Of a stretch of 64,000 nucleotides of DNA, positions 8,971 through 18,261 are shown one piece after another; position 1 is the first letter of the stretch, and each line of letters begins with the position of its first letter. Under the pieces are notes generated by a model. It did no database searches, was not told the origin of the DNA, and was given only the letters and a program-made list of their open reading frames with translations. Location: positions 62,001-126,000 of the forward strand of contig JANXYK010000008.1 in NCBI GenBank assembly GCA_025350055.1, read 5' to 3'. Source of the DNA: Gammaproteobacteria bacterium (GTDB lineage Bacteria; Pseudomonadota; Gammaproteobacteria; Steroidobacterales; Steroidobacteraceae). The position numbers and the translations under genes were made by a program.

Positions 8971-10746
8971 CTAGGCGGGGCGCAATGCGGCCGCGGCCTG
9001 TTCGCCCAGCAGGTCGACCGCCACCTGGTAGAGTTTGCCGCGCAACTGGAAGCGTTCGTCCGCACGGGTGATGTAGCGCATCGACACCTCGATGCCGCCG
9101 ACCACGGGTCGCGCATCGATGCCTGGGGTGCCAGAGAAAATGCGGCCACTCTGCGAAGGCACGGCGCGCTGCCATTCCAGCTCCGCCTGGCGGGCGTTCT
9201 CCGCCGTGGCAGCCGTGACCTGTTGGCGCAAGGCCTCGATGATCGGATGCGGGTCTCGGCCATGCGGCACTACCAGCAACAATTCATCCCACAGCCACTG
9301 GCCCGACGTGGAGAAGTTGAAGTAGTGGCCGCTGATCGCAAAACTGTTGGTGAAGGTGACGCGGCGACCGGTCGGGTGCCCGGCATCGCCCCAGCTGCCA
9401 GTCTCCAGCAGCACGGTGTGGAAGATGCCCAGCTCGATGACCTCACCGCTTACGCCGTTGATCTCCACCCAGTCGCCGAGGCGCATGCCGTTCTTGCCCA
9501 TCAGCACCACCCAGCCGATGAAGGCGACGATGAAGTCCTTCAGTGCGACCGTGAGGCCGGCGCCGATGATGCCCAGCACGGTGCCGAACTGGTTGGGCGT
9601 GCCGAGTAGCACGATCAGCACGGCAACGACTGCAATCAGCTGCAGCAGGGTGCGGCTGATGTTGTGCAAGGTCTCGACGCGCCGGCGATCCTGCCGCACG
9701 CGCGCAAACACGCGTTGCAGCCAGCGATCGAGGAACAACAGGACCAGCATCAGTACGAAGATCGCGCACAGGCTCCCCGCCAGCGCATGCACTGCGGCGC
9801 GTGAGCGCACGGCGACTGTCTCGCCCCATTGCCGGTACACCAGGCCGAGTGAGCGTTGGGTGCGCACGCGCTGCGAATACAGCGTCAGCACATTCTGGTC
9901 GGCAGCGATGTCCTGCGTCAGCGCCTGCAGGTTCTGGGCGGATTCATGATCGCGCGCCGCCGAGAGTTCAGCCTTTTGCCGATCGATCTTCGCTAAGAGC
10001 TGCTGGCGATCGCCGGCGAGCGCAGTACTGAGCTGCGCTGCGTCATCGGCGGTAGACAGCAGGCGCTGACAAATTCGCGAGTGCTCCTGCCACTGTTGCA
10101 GGTCGCCGACCATACCGCCGTGCGAACTGGGTACCGGTGCCGCCGTCACTGGCGGGGCAGCGCGCTGCTTTTCCTGCAGCTCGCGCTCCTGCGATTCGGC
10201 CTCGATGCGCTGGCGCAGATTTCCGCCGGCCGCTTCGAAATCCTGCTTCGCCTCTTCGATCTCGTACTGGTCCAGTTCGATCTGCGACTGCTCCAGCCCA
10301 ACCTCGGCCTGCAGCTCGGCCTGGCGCGCTGGCGAGGCGTGCGGGATCGAGGTGGCAATCGCCACCAGGCGCTCCTGGTCCTGCGCGAATTGCTCCTGCG
10401 AGCGCTGCAGGCGCTCGGCAATGCGCTGGGCCTCGGCGTTGAGTATTTGCGGGTGTGCGTCGAGCCGGCGCAAGGCGACATTGAAGGCCAGGTCGAGGTC
10501 ATGATCTGCGAGGCGCATCGCGTTGTCGGCCAGCGCCTGCTCGGCCGAGCCATTGGCCAGGCGCTGCAGCGCCAGTGCGGTGTTGTAACTGCTGCGATCG
10601 ACTTTGTCGGCGGATTCAGTGCCGACCGTGATGCCGGCGACGCCAGCCGGGCCGGACACAGGTTCACTAGTGCGCCACCACAACGCCAGTGCGCCAGCCA
10701 TCAGCAGGCCGAGCATTGCACCCAGGGTTCTTTGCAATAGAGTCAT
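8971..10746 (-). CDS. MscS-family mechanosensitive ion channel with long periplasmic coiled-coil region
   Basis: About 591 residues from ATG 10744-10746 (AGGG about nine bases upstream; in-frame ATGs at 10779 and upstream would extend the protein before the signal/first membrane helix). After one N-terminal hydrophobic segment (LGAMLGLLMAGALALWW) comes roughly 270 residues of charged, Gln/Glu-rich helix, likely coiled coil and periplasmic, with LEQSQIELDQYEIEEAKQDF as an example. Membrane helices follow at AGSLCAIFVLMLVLLFL and ISRTLLQLIAVVAVLIVLL, then the MscS pore helix and beta domain: GTVLGIIGAGLTVALKDF, GWVVLMGKNGMRLGDWVEI. The architecture resembles the large MscK/MscM-like members, which relieve turgor in hypo-osmotic shock. 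It diverges from the esterase gene with about 75 bases between starts. Confidence 0.85.
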   Translation of the reverse strand: MTLLQRTLGAMLGLLMAGALALWWRTSEPVSGPAGVAGITVGTESADKVDRSSYNTALALQRLANGSAEQALADNAMRLADHDLDLAFNVALRRLDAHPQILNAEAQRIAERLQRSQEQFAQDQERLVAIATSIPHASPARQAELQAEVGLEQSQIELDQYEIEEAKQDFEAAGGNLRQRIEAESQERELQEKQRAAPPVTAAPVPSSHGGMVGDLQQWQEHSRICQRLLSTADDAAQLSTALAGDRQQLLAKIDRQKAELSAARDHESAQNLQALTQDIAADQNVLTLYSQRVRTQRSLGLVYRQWGETVAVRSRAAVHALAGSLCAIFVLMLVLLFLDRWLQRVFARVRQDRRRVETLHNISRTLLQLIAVVAVLIVLLGTPNQFGTVLGIIGAGLTVALKDFIVAFIGWVVLMGKNGMRLGDWVEINGVSGEVIELGIFHTVLLETGSWGDAGHPTGRRVTFTNSFAISGHYFNFSTSGQWLWDELLLVVPHGRDPHPIIEALRQQVTAATAENARQAELEWQRAVPSQSGRIFSGTPGIDARPVVGGIEVSMRYITRADERFQLRGKLYQVAVDLLGEQAAAALRPA

Positions 10747-10820
10747 GCGATCAAACCCTAACACAAATGAATGATCCATCGCCCTGCGCGGTAGAATGGG
10801 TCGCGCCATGGGAGTACTCA

Positions 10821-12485
10821 ATGCAGCGAACTCACATCTTGATGGCCTCGGTAGTGATCGCGATCATGCTGGGCATTGCCTGGTGCAATCCCTTGCGGGC
10901 CGATTCTGCGCAGGTTCCTGATCGTGTCAGCAGCGCGCAAGGAGTGCTCGAGGGGCTCGGCATGCAGGCGTCGGGCGTGCGTGAGTTCCGCGGAGTGCCA
11001 TTTGCGCAGTCGCCCGTCGGTGCATTGCGCTGGGCTGCTCCGCAGCCTGCGGCGCACTGGCAAGGCGTGCGAGCGGCTCGCCAGTTCGGACCACGCTGCA
11101 TGCAGCAGCCGGTGTTCGGCGACATGGTGTTCCGCTCCAACGGCGTCAGCGAAGACTGCCTGTATCTGAACATCTGGACGGTCGCGAAATCCGGGCGCGA
11201 GCGGCTGCCGGTGCTGGTGTATTTCTACGGCGGTGGCTTTATCGCCGGTGACAGCTCCGAGCTGCGCTATGACGGCGAGAGCCTCGCGAGCGCAGGTCTG
11301 GTAGTGATCACGGTCAACTATCGCCTGGGCGTGTTCGGATTCCTGGCGCATCCGGAATTGAGCAAGGAATCGCCGCGCCACGCTTCGGGCAACTATGGCC
11401 TGCTCGACCAGCGCGCCGCGCTCGAGTGGGTGCACGAGAACGTGGCGGCCTTTGGCGGTGATCCGCGGCGTGTGAGCATCGCTGGCGAATCGGCGGGCTC
11501 CTGGTCGGTGAGCGCGCAGATGGTCTCGCCGCTTTCAAAGGGCCTGATCAGTGGCGCAATCGGCGAGAGCGGCTCGCTGCTGGGCACGCTGTCTGCGGAC
11601 ACGCGCGAGCAGGCCGAGAGCAGGGGCGTGCGCTTCGCGCGCGCTAACGGTGCGCAATCGATCGCCGGATTGCGAGCCATACCCGCGGACAAGTTGCTGG
11701 AGCTGGCTGGCAATCCATTCAAGAGCGATGGCAAGTCCGAGCACTTGCGTTTCGGCGCAACGATCGACGGTTGGTTCTTCCCGCGTCAGCCTGCGCAACT
11801 CTATGCCGCTGGCGCGCAAGCGCATGTGCCGTTGCTGGCGGGCGTCAATTCGGGCGAAGGCCAGCCCGAAGGCGTGCTGGGCAATGCGCCGCCCACGGTG
11901 GCGGCCTACAAGGCAGCGCTCGCGAAAACCTATGGTGCCGACGCCGACGCGTTCTTCGCAGCCTACAGCGCTGCGGCCGATGGCGAGCCCGTGCTCGATG
12001 CCGCACAAGACCTGGACAGCGACCTGTTCATTGCCTACAGCACGCGCAAGTGGATCGATACGGCTACCCGCACGGGCGGCCGACCCACGTACTTCTACCT
12101 GTTCTCGAGGCCGCGTCCGTCGATGAGCGCCGATGCCGAGGCGGCCGCGATCAAGGCCAGCGTCGCCGCCGGCGGCAGTGCCACGCTCGAGCGCCCACGG
12201 CGCGCCAATCATTCCGCGGAAATCGAATACGCACTCGGCAACCTCAACACGAATGTCGTGTACGCCTGGACCGCCGAGGATCAGCTGGTCTCGAAGACCA
12301 TGCGTGCCTACTTCATCAACTTCGTGAAGCACGGTGATCCGAATGGCGACGCGCTGCCTCGATGGCCGCAGTATCGCAGCGGCCAGCGCCTGACGATCGA
12401 TGTGAACACGCGCGCGCAAGCCGACAGCAGTGCGGCGCGCCAGGCACTGCTCGATCGCTATTTCGCGGCCCACGCGCCGCCCTAG
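10821..12485 (+). CDS. Secreted type-B carboxylesterase (para-nitrobenzyl-esterase family)
   Basis: About 554 residues from ATG 10821, with GGAG at 10811-10814 six bases upstream. An N-terminal hydrophobic segment (residues 7-21) is a signal peptide. The alpha/beta-hydrolase signature of the cholinesterase/carboxylesterase family is complete: oxyanion YGGGF (136-140), nucleophile elbow GESAGS with Ser224, the EDCLYLN signature (111-117), an acid in the LLAGVNSGEGQ region and the catalytic His in PRRANHSAEIEY. Such enzymes hydrolyse short-chain esters, feruloyl or pyrethroid-like esters and others; the substrate is not predictable. It converges on an S10-type peptidase gene with only nine bases between stops. 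Confidence 0.85.
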   Translation: MQRTHILMASVVIAIMLGIAWCNPLRADSAQVPDRVSSAQGVLEGLGMQASGVREFRGVPFAQSPVGALRWAAPQPAAHWQGVRAARQFGPRCMQQPVFGDMVFRSNGVSEDCLYLNIWTVAKSGRERLPVLVYFYGGGFIAGDSSELRYDGESLASAGLVVITVNYRLGVFGFLAHPELSKESPRHASGNYGLLDQRAALEWVHENVAAFGGDPRRVSIAGESAGSWSVSAQMVSPLSKGLISGAIGESGSLLGTLSADTREQAESRGVRFARANGAQSIAGLRAIPADKLLELAGNPFKSDGKSEHLRFGATIDGWFFPRQPAQLYAAGAQAHVPLLAGVNSGEGQPEGVLGNAPPTVAAYKAALAKTYGADADAFFAAYSAAADGEPVLDAAQDLDSDLFIAYSTRKWIDTATRTGGRPTYFYLFSRPRPSMSADAEAAAIKASVAAGGSATLERPRRANHSAEIEYALGNLNTNVVYAWTAEDQLVSKTMRAYFINFVKHGDPNGDALPRWPQYRSGQRLTIDVNTRAQADSSAARQALLDRYFAAHAPP

Positions 12486-12493
12486 ACGGCGCG
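12473..12493. terminator. GC-rich stem-loop between convergent genes (weak)
   Basis: CGCGCCG (12473-12479) and CGGCGCG (12487-12493) pair perfectly around CCCTAGA, spanning the esterase stop codon. It lies exactly at the convergent junction but has no T-run, so it may only slow polymerase or act with Rho. Confidence 0.35.
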
Positions 12494-12494
12494 C

Positions 12495-14030
12495 TCAGTG
12501 CGCCGCGTAGAGTTTCTGCGCGTCGCTGCGGAAGGCCTGCTGGCTGTCGCTGCGGCTGTAGAACATGTGGCCGCCGGCATATTCGCGTACCTGCACGCGA
12601 TCAGGGTTTCCCATGATCGGCATCTGGTCCACGATCAGCACCGAGGCCATGAAGGGGCAGGAGAGGTCGTCCCAGCCGTGCACGATCAGCACATTGAGTT
12701 TCGGATCGACGGCGAGTGACTTGCGCAGCTCTTCGACCGAGCCGTGCTCCATGCTGCCGCTGTCATCGCCCTTGTCGTCGGTCCACAGTGCATTCACTTC
12801 GTAGCTGAGCGCGTTGTAGCGGGCGCTGTATTTCCAGCCCACGGTGTGCGTGACGAAATCCACCATCGCCTGCGTGGTGGGCGCAATGATGCTGTCGAGC
12901 AGCGGATCATTGGTGCGCTGGCTGGGCGAAAACGGGAACGGGTCCCACATCGTGACATTCGAATCGTAACGGCTGCCGAGCTTGCCATCGGCGCGGAACA
13001 CTTCGCGCAGGTAGGCCTGGGTCTCCAGGCGCCCTCCTGAGCGGCGCACGAACACGGGGTCGAGCCCCGAGAGTTCCGTGACGCGCTTGACGATGCGCTC
13101 GAGCGCCTGCGGATCCGAGCGTCCGCGCAGCAGGTCGGCGACGTAGTCCGTGCGCGCATAGTTCACGACTTCATTCATCGCCGCGTTCGTGAGTTTTCCC
13201 TGACGCTCGAGATTGGCTGCGCTGATGCTGGGCAGCGTCAACACCCAGGGAAGGGGTGAGAGATCGCCGCTCCCGGATGCCGTTGGATCGAGATAGGGCG
13301 AGACCAGCACTACGCCATTGAGCGCTACGCCCAGACGGGTTTGCAGGAAGTGCGTGATGCGCGGCGCGCGGAAGCCGCCATAGCTTTCGCCGACCAGGTA
13401 TTTGCGCGACTGCAGGCGTTCGTTCTTCACCAGCCAGTCGTAGATGATGCGCGAGAGATATTCGACGTCGGCTTTCGGGCCGTAGAAACGCTTCTTGGCT
13501 TCGTCTTCCTTCACCAGCGCGTGGCTGAAGCCTGTGCCCACCGGGTCGATGAACACCAGGTCGGTGAAATCCAGCCAGGTGCCCGGGTTGTCGACCAGCT
13601 GCGGCGGATCCGAAGGGCTGTTCCCCTCAGCGCCGAACTGCACCCGCTTCGGGCCCAGTGCACCGAGATTCAGGTACACGGAGGAGGCGCCCGGTCCGCC
13701 GTTGAGCGCAAAGGTCACGGGCCGACCGGCACCAGGTTGTGTGTAGGCCGTGAACATCACGTTGGCGATGACCTTGCCTTTCTCATCGGTCACCGGCAGC
13801 GAGCCCACCGTCGCATCGTATTTCAGCACGCGGCCGCCCAGCTGCATGGTTTGCGACACCGTGCGATCGGCTGGAAACGCCGGCAACTTGAAGTCGTCAT
13901 CCTTGGGTGGCGCTGCCTCGGATTTTGCAGCGTCAGCCTTGTCGGCATCGGCAGCAAACGCCTGCGGCGCGGGCAGGCACCACGTGCCCAGCAACAACAG
14001 TGAAATCAGCAGCGGGCGCGCGTGGACCAT
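12495..14030 (-). CDS. Secreted S10 (serine carboxypeptidase-like) peptidase
   Basis: 511 residues from ATG 14028-14030, preceded at seven bases by a strong AAGGAGG. A signal peptide (PLLISLLLLGTWCLPAPQAFA) is followed by a Lys/Asp/Ala linker. Family S10 features are plain: the oxyanion segment LNGGPGASS (109-117), DPVGTGFSHA, the nucleophile elbow GESYGG with Ser216, and C-terminal VIVHGWDDLSCPF (Asp) and EYAGGHMFY (His). Serine carboxypeptidases remove C-terminal residues; bacterial relatives of this kind are secreted or periplasmic and of unknown substrate. The start codon and Shine-Dalgarno lie inside a 13-bp perfect hairpin (14026-14060), described separately. An in-frame upstream ATG at 14055-14057 lies in the 5' arm and has no Shine-Dalgarno. 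The gene follows the TonB receptor on the same strand by 60 bases. Confidence 0.85.
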   Translation of the reverse strand: MVHARPLLISLLLLGTWCLPAPQAFAADADKADAAKSEAAPPKDDDFKLPAFPADRTVSQTMQLGGRVLKYDATVGSLPVTDEKGKVIANVMFTAYTQPGAGRPVTFALNGGPGASSVYLNLGALGPKRVQFGAEGNSPSDPPQLVDNPGTWLDFTDLVFIDPVGTGFSHALVKEDEAKKRFYGPKADVEYLSRIIYDWLVKNERLQSRKYLVGESYGGFRAPRITHFLQTRLGVALNGVVLVSPYLDPTASGSGDLSPLPWVLTLPSISAANLERQGKLTNAAMNEVVNYARTDYVADLLRGRSDPQALERIVKRVTELSGLDPVFVRRSGGRLETQAYLREVFRADGKLGSRYDSNVTMWDPFPFSPSQRTNDPLLDSIIAPTTQAMVDFVTHTVGWKYSARYNALSYEVNALWTDDKGDDSGSMEHGSVEELRKSLAVDPKLNVLIVHGWDDLSCPFMASVLIVDQMPIMGNPDRVQVREYAGGHMFYSRSDSQQAFRSDAQKLYAAH

Positions 14031-14060
14031 GGGTGACCCTCCTTGAAGGTCACCCATGGT
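14026..14060 (-). promoter_or_regulatory. Perfect 13-bp inverted repeat enclosing the start site of the S10 peptidase gene
   Basis: Arms 14026-14038 and 14048-14060 are exact inverted repeats of ACCATGGGTGACC, separated by nine bases. In the minus-strand message the loop is UUCAAGGAG, so most of the AAGGAGG Shine-Dalgarno is exposed in the loop while the AUG used for the peptidase is paired in the 3' arm. The 5' arm carries a mirror AUG in the same frame. Such a stem could control translation initiation, or could end or stabilise the upstream TonB-receptor message. No T-run follows, which argues against a simple intrinsic terminator. Confidence 0.6.
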
Positions 14061-14090
14061 ACGCGATTGGCCTCGCGAGCGGCTCGGCGC

Positions 14091-17087
14091 TCAGAACTGG
14101 TAGGAGGCTCCGAAGGTATAGAAGCGGCCGTAAGCGGTGTAACCGGCACCCACGCCGCTGGCGCTCTGGCCGACCTGCTGGCCCGGTGCCCAGGGCAGCA
14201 GCGGGTTGCCGTTGAGGTAAGTGCGCGCCACTTCGTTGGTGAGGTTCTTGCCTTCCACGTAGATGTTGAAGTGGTCGCCGATCTTGTAGTGCGCGCTGGC
14301 GGTTACCCACTTGTAGGGATCCTGGATCGCGGGCCAGCCCGGCACGTCGGTGCTGTCGCCGCTTTGGAATTCGTAGCCGGCCTGGTAGTCGTAATTCACG
14401 TCGGCACTCCACGGCCCTTTCTCGTAGAGCAGGCCCAGCGATACGGTGTTCGGCGACACTGAATTGATGTGGCTGCTGTTCTGTGTGTGCGTGTATTGGA
14501 CGTGGATGCCAAAGCCATTGTCGAGCAGATGTTGCCAACCAATCTCCGCGCCGTAGAAGCCACTCTTGGCGCCGTTGATCGGAGCCGAGATGCTCCACAG
14601 GAAAGGATGCGCCACCGCGCCAGGACTACCCGGCGCACCGCCCGTGTAGCGGATCGTGCCCAGATCCACGTCGGTCTGGACGCCGATATAAATGTCATCG
14701 CGGATCTGCTTGTCGAAGATCGCCAGCGTCAAGGCTGAGTGCGGCCGGTAGTACCACTCGGCGGAGATCGTGCCCTGGGTCGCCGTGACGGGGCGCAGCC
14801 CCGAAGTGCCAAAATAATTCAACGTGGGGTCGCCATTGATGGCGTTGTTCTGCGAAGCCGGAGCCAAGGCATTGAGCGTGGGGCGCGACATGGTCTTGGC
14901 CGCGGCAAAGCGCAGTTGCAGTTGGTCCGGAATGGCCCAGTAGCTGAGATTCAGCGATGGCAGCACCAGCGTGCAATGGCCGTCGCTGGATACTGGCGCG
15001 GCGGTGGAATACTGCACGTTGTACGTCACGGTTCCACTGGGTGTCGCATCTGGCGTCCAGAGCGAAACGGGGACAGCTGCGTGCGTCGAGGCCGTGGTAT
15101 TGGTGCGCACGATGCGCACGCCGAAATTGCCGGACCAGTTCGAGCCCTTGAATTGCAGCTCGCCGTAAATCGCGTGAGTCTTTTCCGTGACGTCGTAGGA
15201 ATTGAAGGGGTTCGCCTGCGGCAGCGTCGCGGAGAAATCAAAGGGTGTGCAGGTCGAGGCGTCGGCCGGATCGGTGCAGAAGAAGGGATTCGGCTTGCCA
15301 TCGAGGCTGCGCATGAAGGCCAGCAACTGCGCAACATCCAGGCGCGGCAAGGTCGAGGGATAGGAACCGCCCGCGCCCTGCATGAAATTGGGCGGGCTGA
15401 TCATCGAGATCACATTGAACCCCTGCGACCCGAAGCTGTAGGGGTCGCACTGCACCGGGCAGCCAGCAGTGTTGTACAGCAGGCCATATTGGCCGGAACC
15501 ATTGTTCCAGTCGTTGCTGATGTCCTGGCGACTCTTTTCGCGACGCGATTCGGCAATGCCGAACGTGAGCTTGTCGACGACGCCCGAGTTGATCAGGTAT
15601 GCGCCATCAAGGGTAAAACCGGTGACTTTGTCCTGCACCGAGAAACCGTTGAGTCCGTCATAGTGAGTCGACCAGTATTTGTTGTCGTTGAGCGCGCCCG
15701 AATTCATCAATGCGGTGTAGGAGCAGTAACCCGCATTTCCCGGGCTATCGGTGCCAGAGGGGCAGGCGCCAAGTCCGAGCTGCGTATAGGGCACGAGCAC
15801 ATTGATGTTAGGCAGGCTGTGGGGAACGTCCGTGAAGATCAGGATGTCCTGCGCATCGGGCGTATTTGAAACCAGGCCGGCAGTAACGAAGGTGTCCAGG
15901 CCGCCTTCGGGGCGGTCAGCTCTGGAATAGTAGGCATCACTCGTCATGGTCAGGCGATCGTTCACCTTCCAGGTGGCCTTGAGGCCCATCATCGATGTAT
16001 TCACATTGCGATTGATGGTGTTGTTGACCATTTCCGGCTGGAAAAGCGGTGTCGTGAGACTGGTCACCAATCCGTTGGTCACCGTGGCACTGGTCCAGGG
16101 GTTGCCTTGATCGTCGGCCGCGAAGTAGTAGGACTGGTTGTAGCCGATTTGGGGATCGTGCAGCTTGGTGTACAGGCCATCGGCCACCAGTGTGAAATCC
16201 GCATTCGGGCGCCACTCGAATGTGCCTGAATAGGCATCGCGTTTCTTCTTGTCGTAGATCGACCCAAAGGTGATGCAGCAGGGCGTGGCATCGAGCGGAG
16301 TGCTGCTGGCCGGATTGGTGTTCGGAAACGGATAGCTCATCGGACCGTAGATGTTCTGGTTGTAGGCGTTGAGCGAATCGGTACGCGTATTGGCGTCCGA
16401 ATGCACGATCGCGAGCAGCAAGCCCGTGGTCCGGTCGGCATTTGTGTTGGTGAAGAAGCCCGAGAATTTGCTGCCGTGCAGTTTCGACATCGAGTTGTAG
16501 TCACCTTCCGCGTGCACGCCGACATGAAAGCCGGGCTTGTCAAAGGGACTGGCGGTGCGAAGGTTGACGGTACCGCCGATGCTGCCTTCAAGCGCGGAAG
16601 CTTGCGGCGACTTGAGCACGTCGGCGCCGGAAATCACTTCGGAAGGGAGCACGTCGAAAGCCAATTCGCGGCCATCGTCGTCGGTGGCCAGGATGCGATT
16701 GTTCAGGGTAATCAGGTTGTACTCGGGGCCGAGGCCCTGCACGCTGATCCGCATGCCCTCGCCACCAGTGGTGCGCGTGATCGTTATGCCCGGCAGGTGA
16801 CTCAGCGAGTCGGCAACGTCTGCATCCGGGAAGCGGCCGAGTTCGAGGGCGTTGATCGAATCCTGTACCACCAGCGATTCCTTTTTCATCTCCAGCGATT
16901 TCTCGAGGCTGGCGCGTAGCCCGGTGACAACGACCTCTTCGATGCCATCGGCTGGCTTCGCTGCGGATGCATCCACTTTGGCAGGCACGGACTGCGACAG
17001 CGCGGGAACTGTCAGCGCCATTCCGATCAGCGTCGCCCAGATCAACTGCGCCCTGCTGGTCTGCGGCCGGGAATTGCTCGTGCTCAT
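14091..17087 (-). CDS. TonB-dependent receptor, Xanthomonas/Caulobacter (TIGR01782-like) type
   Basis: A 998-residue outer-membrane receptor. It has a signal peptide (QLIWATLIGMALTVPALSQ), then the marker VVVTGLRASLEKSLEMKK that typifies the carbohydrate-related Xanthomonas-Caulobacter subgroup, a plug domain (LGRFPDADVADSLSHLPGITITR to GSIGGTVNLRT, about 80-180), a 22-strand barrel region and a terminal aromatic Phe (GASYQF). AGAGGGAG lies upstream of the ATG. It would import an oligosaccharide or glycan fragment in a TonB-energised way. It is divergent from the permease-agaR-agaZ-agaS-kinase operon, and an inverted repeat that may bind AgaR lies between, so I infer that its ligand is the substrate of that operon. 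The S10 peptidase follows it on the same strand. Cys pairs in the loops (TPCCIT, CPVQC) suggest disulphide-stabilised extracellular loops. Confidence 0.9.
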   Translation of the reverse strand: MSTSNSRPQTSRAQLIWATLIGMALTVPALSQSVPAKVDASAAKPADGIEEVVVTGLRASLEKSLEMKKESLVVQDSINALELGRFPDADVADSLSHLPGITITRTTGGEGMRISVQGLGPEYNLITLNNRILATDDDGRELAFDVLPSEVISGADVLKSPQASALEGSIGGTVNLRTASPFDKPGFHVGVHAEGDYNSMSKLHGSKFSGFFTNTNADRTTGLLLAIVHSDANTRTDSLNAYNQNIYGPMSYPFPNTNPASSTPLDATPCCITFGSIYDKKKRDAYSGTFEWRPNADFTLVADGLYTKLHDPQIGYNQSYYFAADDQGNPWTSATVTNGLVTSLTTPLFQPEMVNNTINRNVNTSMMGLKATWKVNDRLTMTSDAYYSRADRPEGGLDTFVTAGLVSNTPDAQDILIFTDVPHSLPNINVLVPYTQLGLGACPSGTDSPGNAGYCSYTALMNSGALNDNKYWSTHYDGLNGFSVQDKVTGFTLDGAYLINSGVVDKLTFGIAESRREKSRQDISNDWNNGSGQYGLLYNTAGCPVQCDPYSFGSQGFNVISMISPPNFMQGAGGSYPSTLPRLDVAQLLAFMRSLDGKPNPFFCTDPADASTCTPFDFSATLPQANPFNSYDVTEKTHAIYGELQFKGSNWSGNFGVRIVRTNTTASTHAAVPVSLWTPDATPSGTVTYNVQYSTAAPVSSDGHCTLVLPSLNLSYWAIPDQLQLRFAAAKTMSRPTLNALAPASQNNAINGDPTLNYFGTSGLRPVTATQGTISAEWYYRPHSALTLAIFDKQIRDDIYIGVQTDVDLGTIRYTGGAPGSPGAVAHPFLWSISAPINGAKSGFYGAEIGWQHLLDNGFGIHVQYTHTQNSSHINSVSPNTVSLGLLYEKGPWSADVNYDYQAGYEFQSGDSTDVPGWPAIQDPYKWVTASAHYKIGDHFNIYVEGKNLTNEVARTYLNGNPLLPWAPGQQVGQSASGVGAGYTAYGRFYTFGASYQF

Positions 17088-17280
17088 CGGATTCTCCCTC
17101 TGCGATCTCGTGGTGCCGGTCTGCCTTGCCGCGTCTCGGCAGGCAGCCTGGGGTTGTGCTGGTTTGGAAATTAAACGAACGAGAGATTGGATTCAAGAGT
17201 GACCTTTAGCGATAATGCAGCCCGCAACAGCGCCGGTGCGGCCATGAAATGGCGTTAGACTGCTCGGGGCGATTGCTATT

Positions 17281-17298
17281 GAAACGTAGAGATGTTTC
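17281..17298. promoter_or_regulatory. Candidate AgaR/DeoR-family operator
   Basis: GAAAC (17281-17285) and GTTTC (17294-17298) form an inverted repeat with an eight-base spacer in the 247-base region between the divergent TonB receptor and permease genes. DeoR-family sugar regulators commonly bind GAAA/TTTC-type repeats. It is the most symmetric element I found in this intergenic stretch. The assignment rests on position and half-site type only. Confidence 0.3.
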
Positions 17299-17334
17299 GC
17301 CTATAACAACCACAATGCAACGAGGGCAGCATCA

Positions 17335-18261
17335 ATGATCTCGCGACCGTGGCTGATCTACGCGCTGGTAACGACCGCCTTCTGGGGTGTCTGGGGCGCA
17401 TTCACCGGCTTGCCCGCGAACTACGGTTTCCCGGAAACGCTGATCTACTGCGTCTGGGCGCTCGCGATGATCCCTCCGGCGATCTATGCGCTGACGCGCG
17501 CGCGCTGGCAGTTGCAGCACGATGCGCGCTCGATCACTTACGGCCTGCTGATCGGGCTATTGGGCGCAGGTGGGCAGATGCTGTTGTTCCACGCGGTGCG
17601 CATCGGCCCCACCTACCTGATCTTCCCGATCATCTCGCTCTCGCCGGTGGTCACGATCGTGATGTCATTGAGCCTGCTGCGCGAGCGCACCGGGAAACTG
17701 GGGGCCCTGGGCATCGTGCTCGCACTGTGTTCGCTGCCCCTGTTCGATTACTCAAGCACTCGCGGCGCCAGCGGCTTTGGTGAGCTGTGGTTCGCGCTGG
17801 CCCTCGCTGTGCTCGTCGCCTGGGGCGTGCAGGGTTTCTTCATGAAGCTGGCCAACGCGACGATGAGCGCCGAGAGCATCTTCTTCTACATGACCTTGAG
17901 CGGATTGCTGCTGGCACCTGTAGCCGTGGCGATGACGGACCTCAATGCGCCCATCAACTGGGGTTTCAAGGGGCCATGGCTCGCGGCCGGTATCCAGATC
18001 CTCAATGCCGTTGGCGCGCTGACACTGGTATACGCATTCCGCTACGGCAAGGCCATCGTGGTCTCGCCGCTGACCAATGCGGGGGCACCATTGATCACGG
18101 CTTTGCTGGCGATCGTACTGCTGGGGACCACGCCTACCGCCACCAAGATCGCCGGCATCGCACTGGCCTTGCTGGCAGCCGTACTGCTGGCCATCGAGCC
18201 CGAGTCCGAAGTGCCTGGCAGCGCGACGGTCGGCAGCGGCACAGTCTTAGGTGGGTCGTGA
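17335..18261 (+). CDS. DMT-superfamily (EamA-like) inner-membrane transporter
   Basis: A 308-residue, very hydrophobic protein with about ten transmembrane helices arranged as two EamA-like halves (for example LIYALVTTAFWGVWGAFTGL and a second half starting near SAESIFFYMTLSGLL). GAGGG lies about nine bases before the ATG. EamA-type proteins carry metabolites such as amino acids and sugars across the inner membrane. Here it stands first in the aga operon, where enterobacteria would have a PTS and Shewanella-like bacteria a permease, so I infer it takes up galactosamine or N-acetylgalactosamine. Its stop overlaps the GTG start of agaR by four bases (GTGA), showing translational coupling. The tail after residue 290 is Ser/Gly-rich and probably cytoplasmic. 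Confidence 0.75.
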   Translation: MISRPWLIYALVTTAFWGVWGAFTGLPANYGFPETLIYCVWALAMIPPAIYALTRARWQLQHDARSITYGLLIGLLGAGGQMLLFHAVRIGPTYLIFPIISLSPVVTIVMSLSLLRERTGKLGALGIVLALCSLPLFDYSSTRGASGFGELWFALALAVLVAWGVQGFFMKLANATMSAESIFFYMTLSGLLLAPVAVAMTDLNAPINWGFKGPWLAAGIQILNAVGALTLVYAFRYGKAIVVSPLTNAGAPLITALLAIVLLGTTPTATKIAGIALALLAAVLLAIEPESEVPGSATVGSGTVLGGS

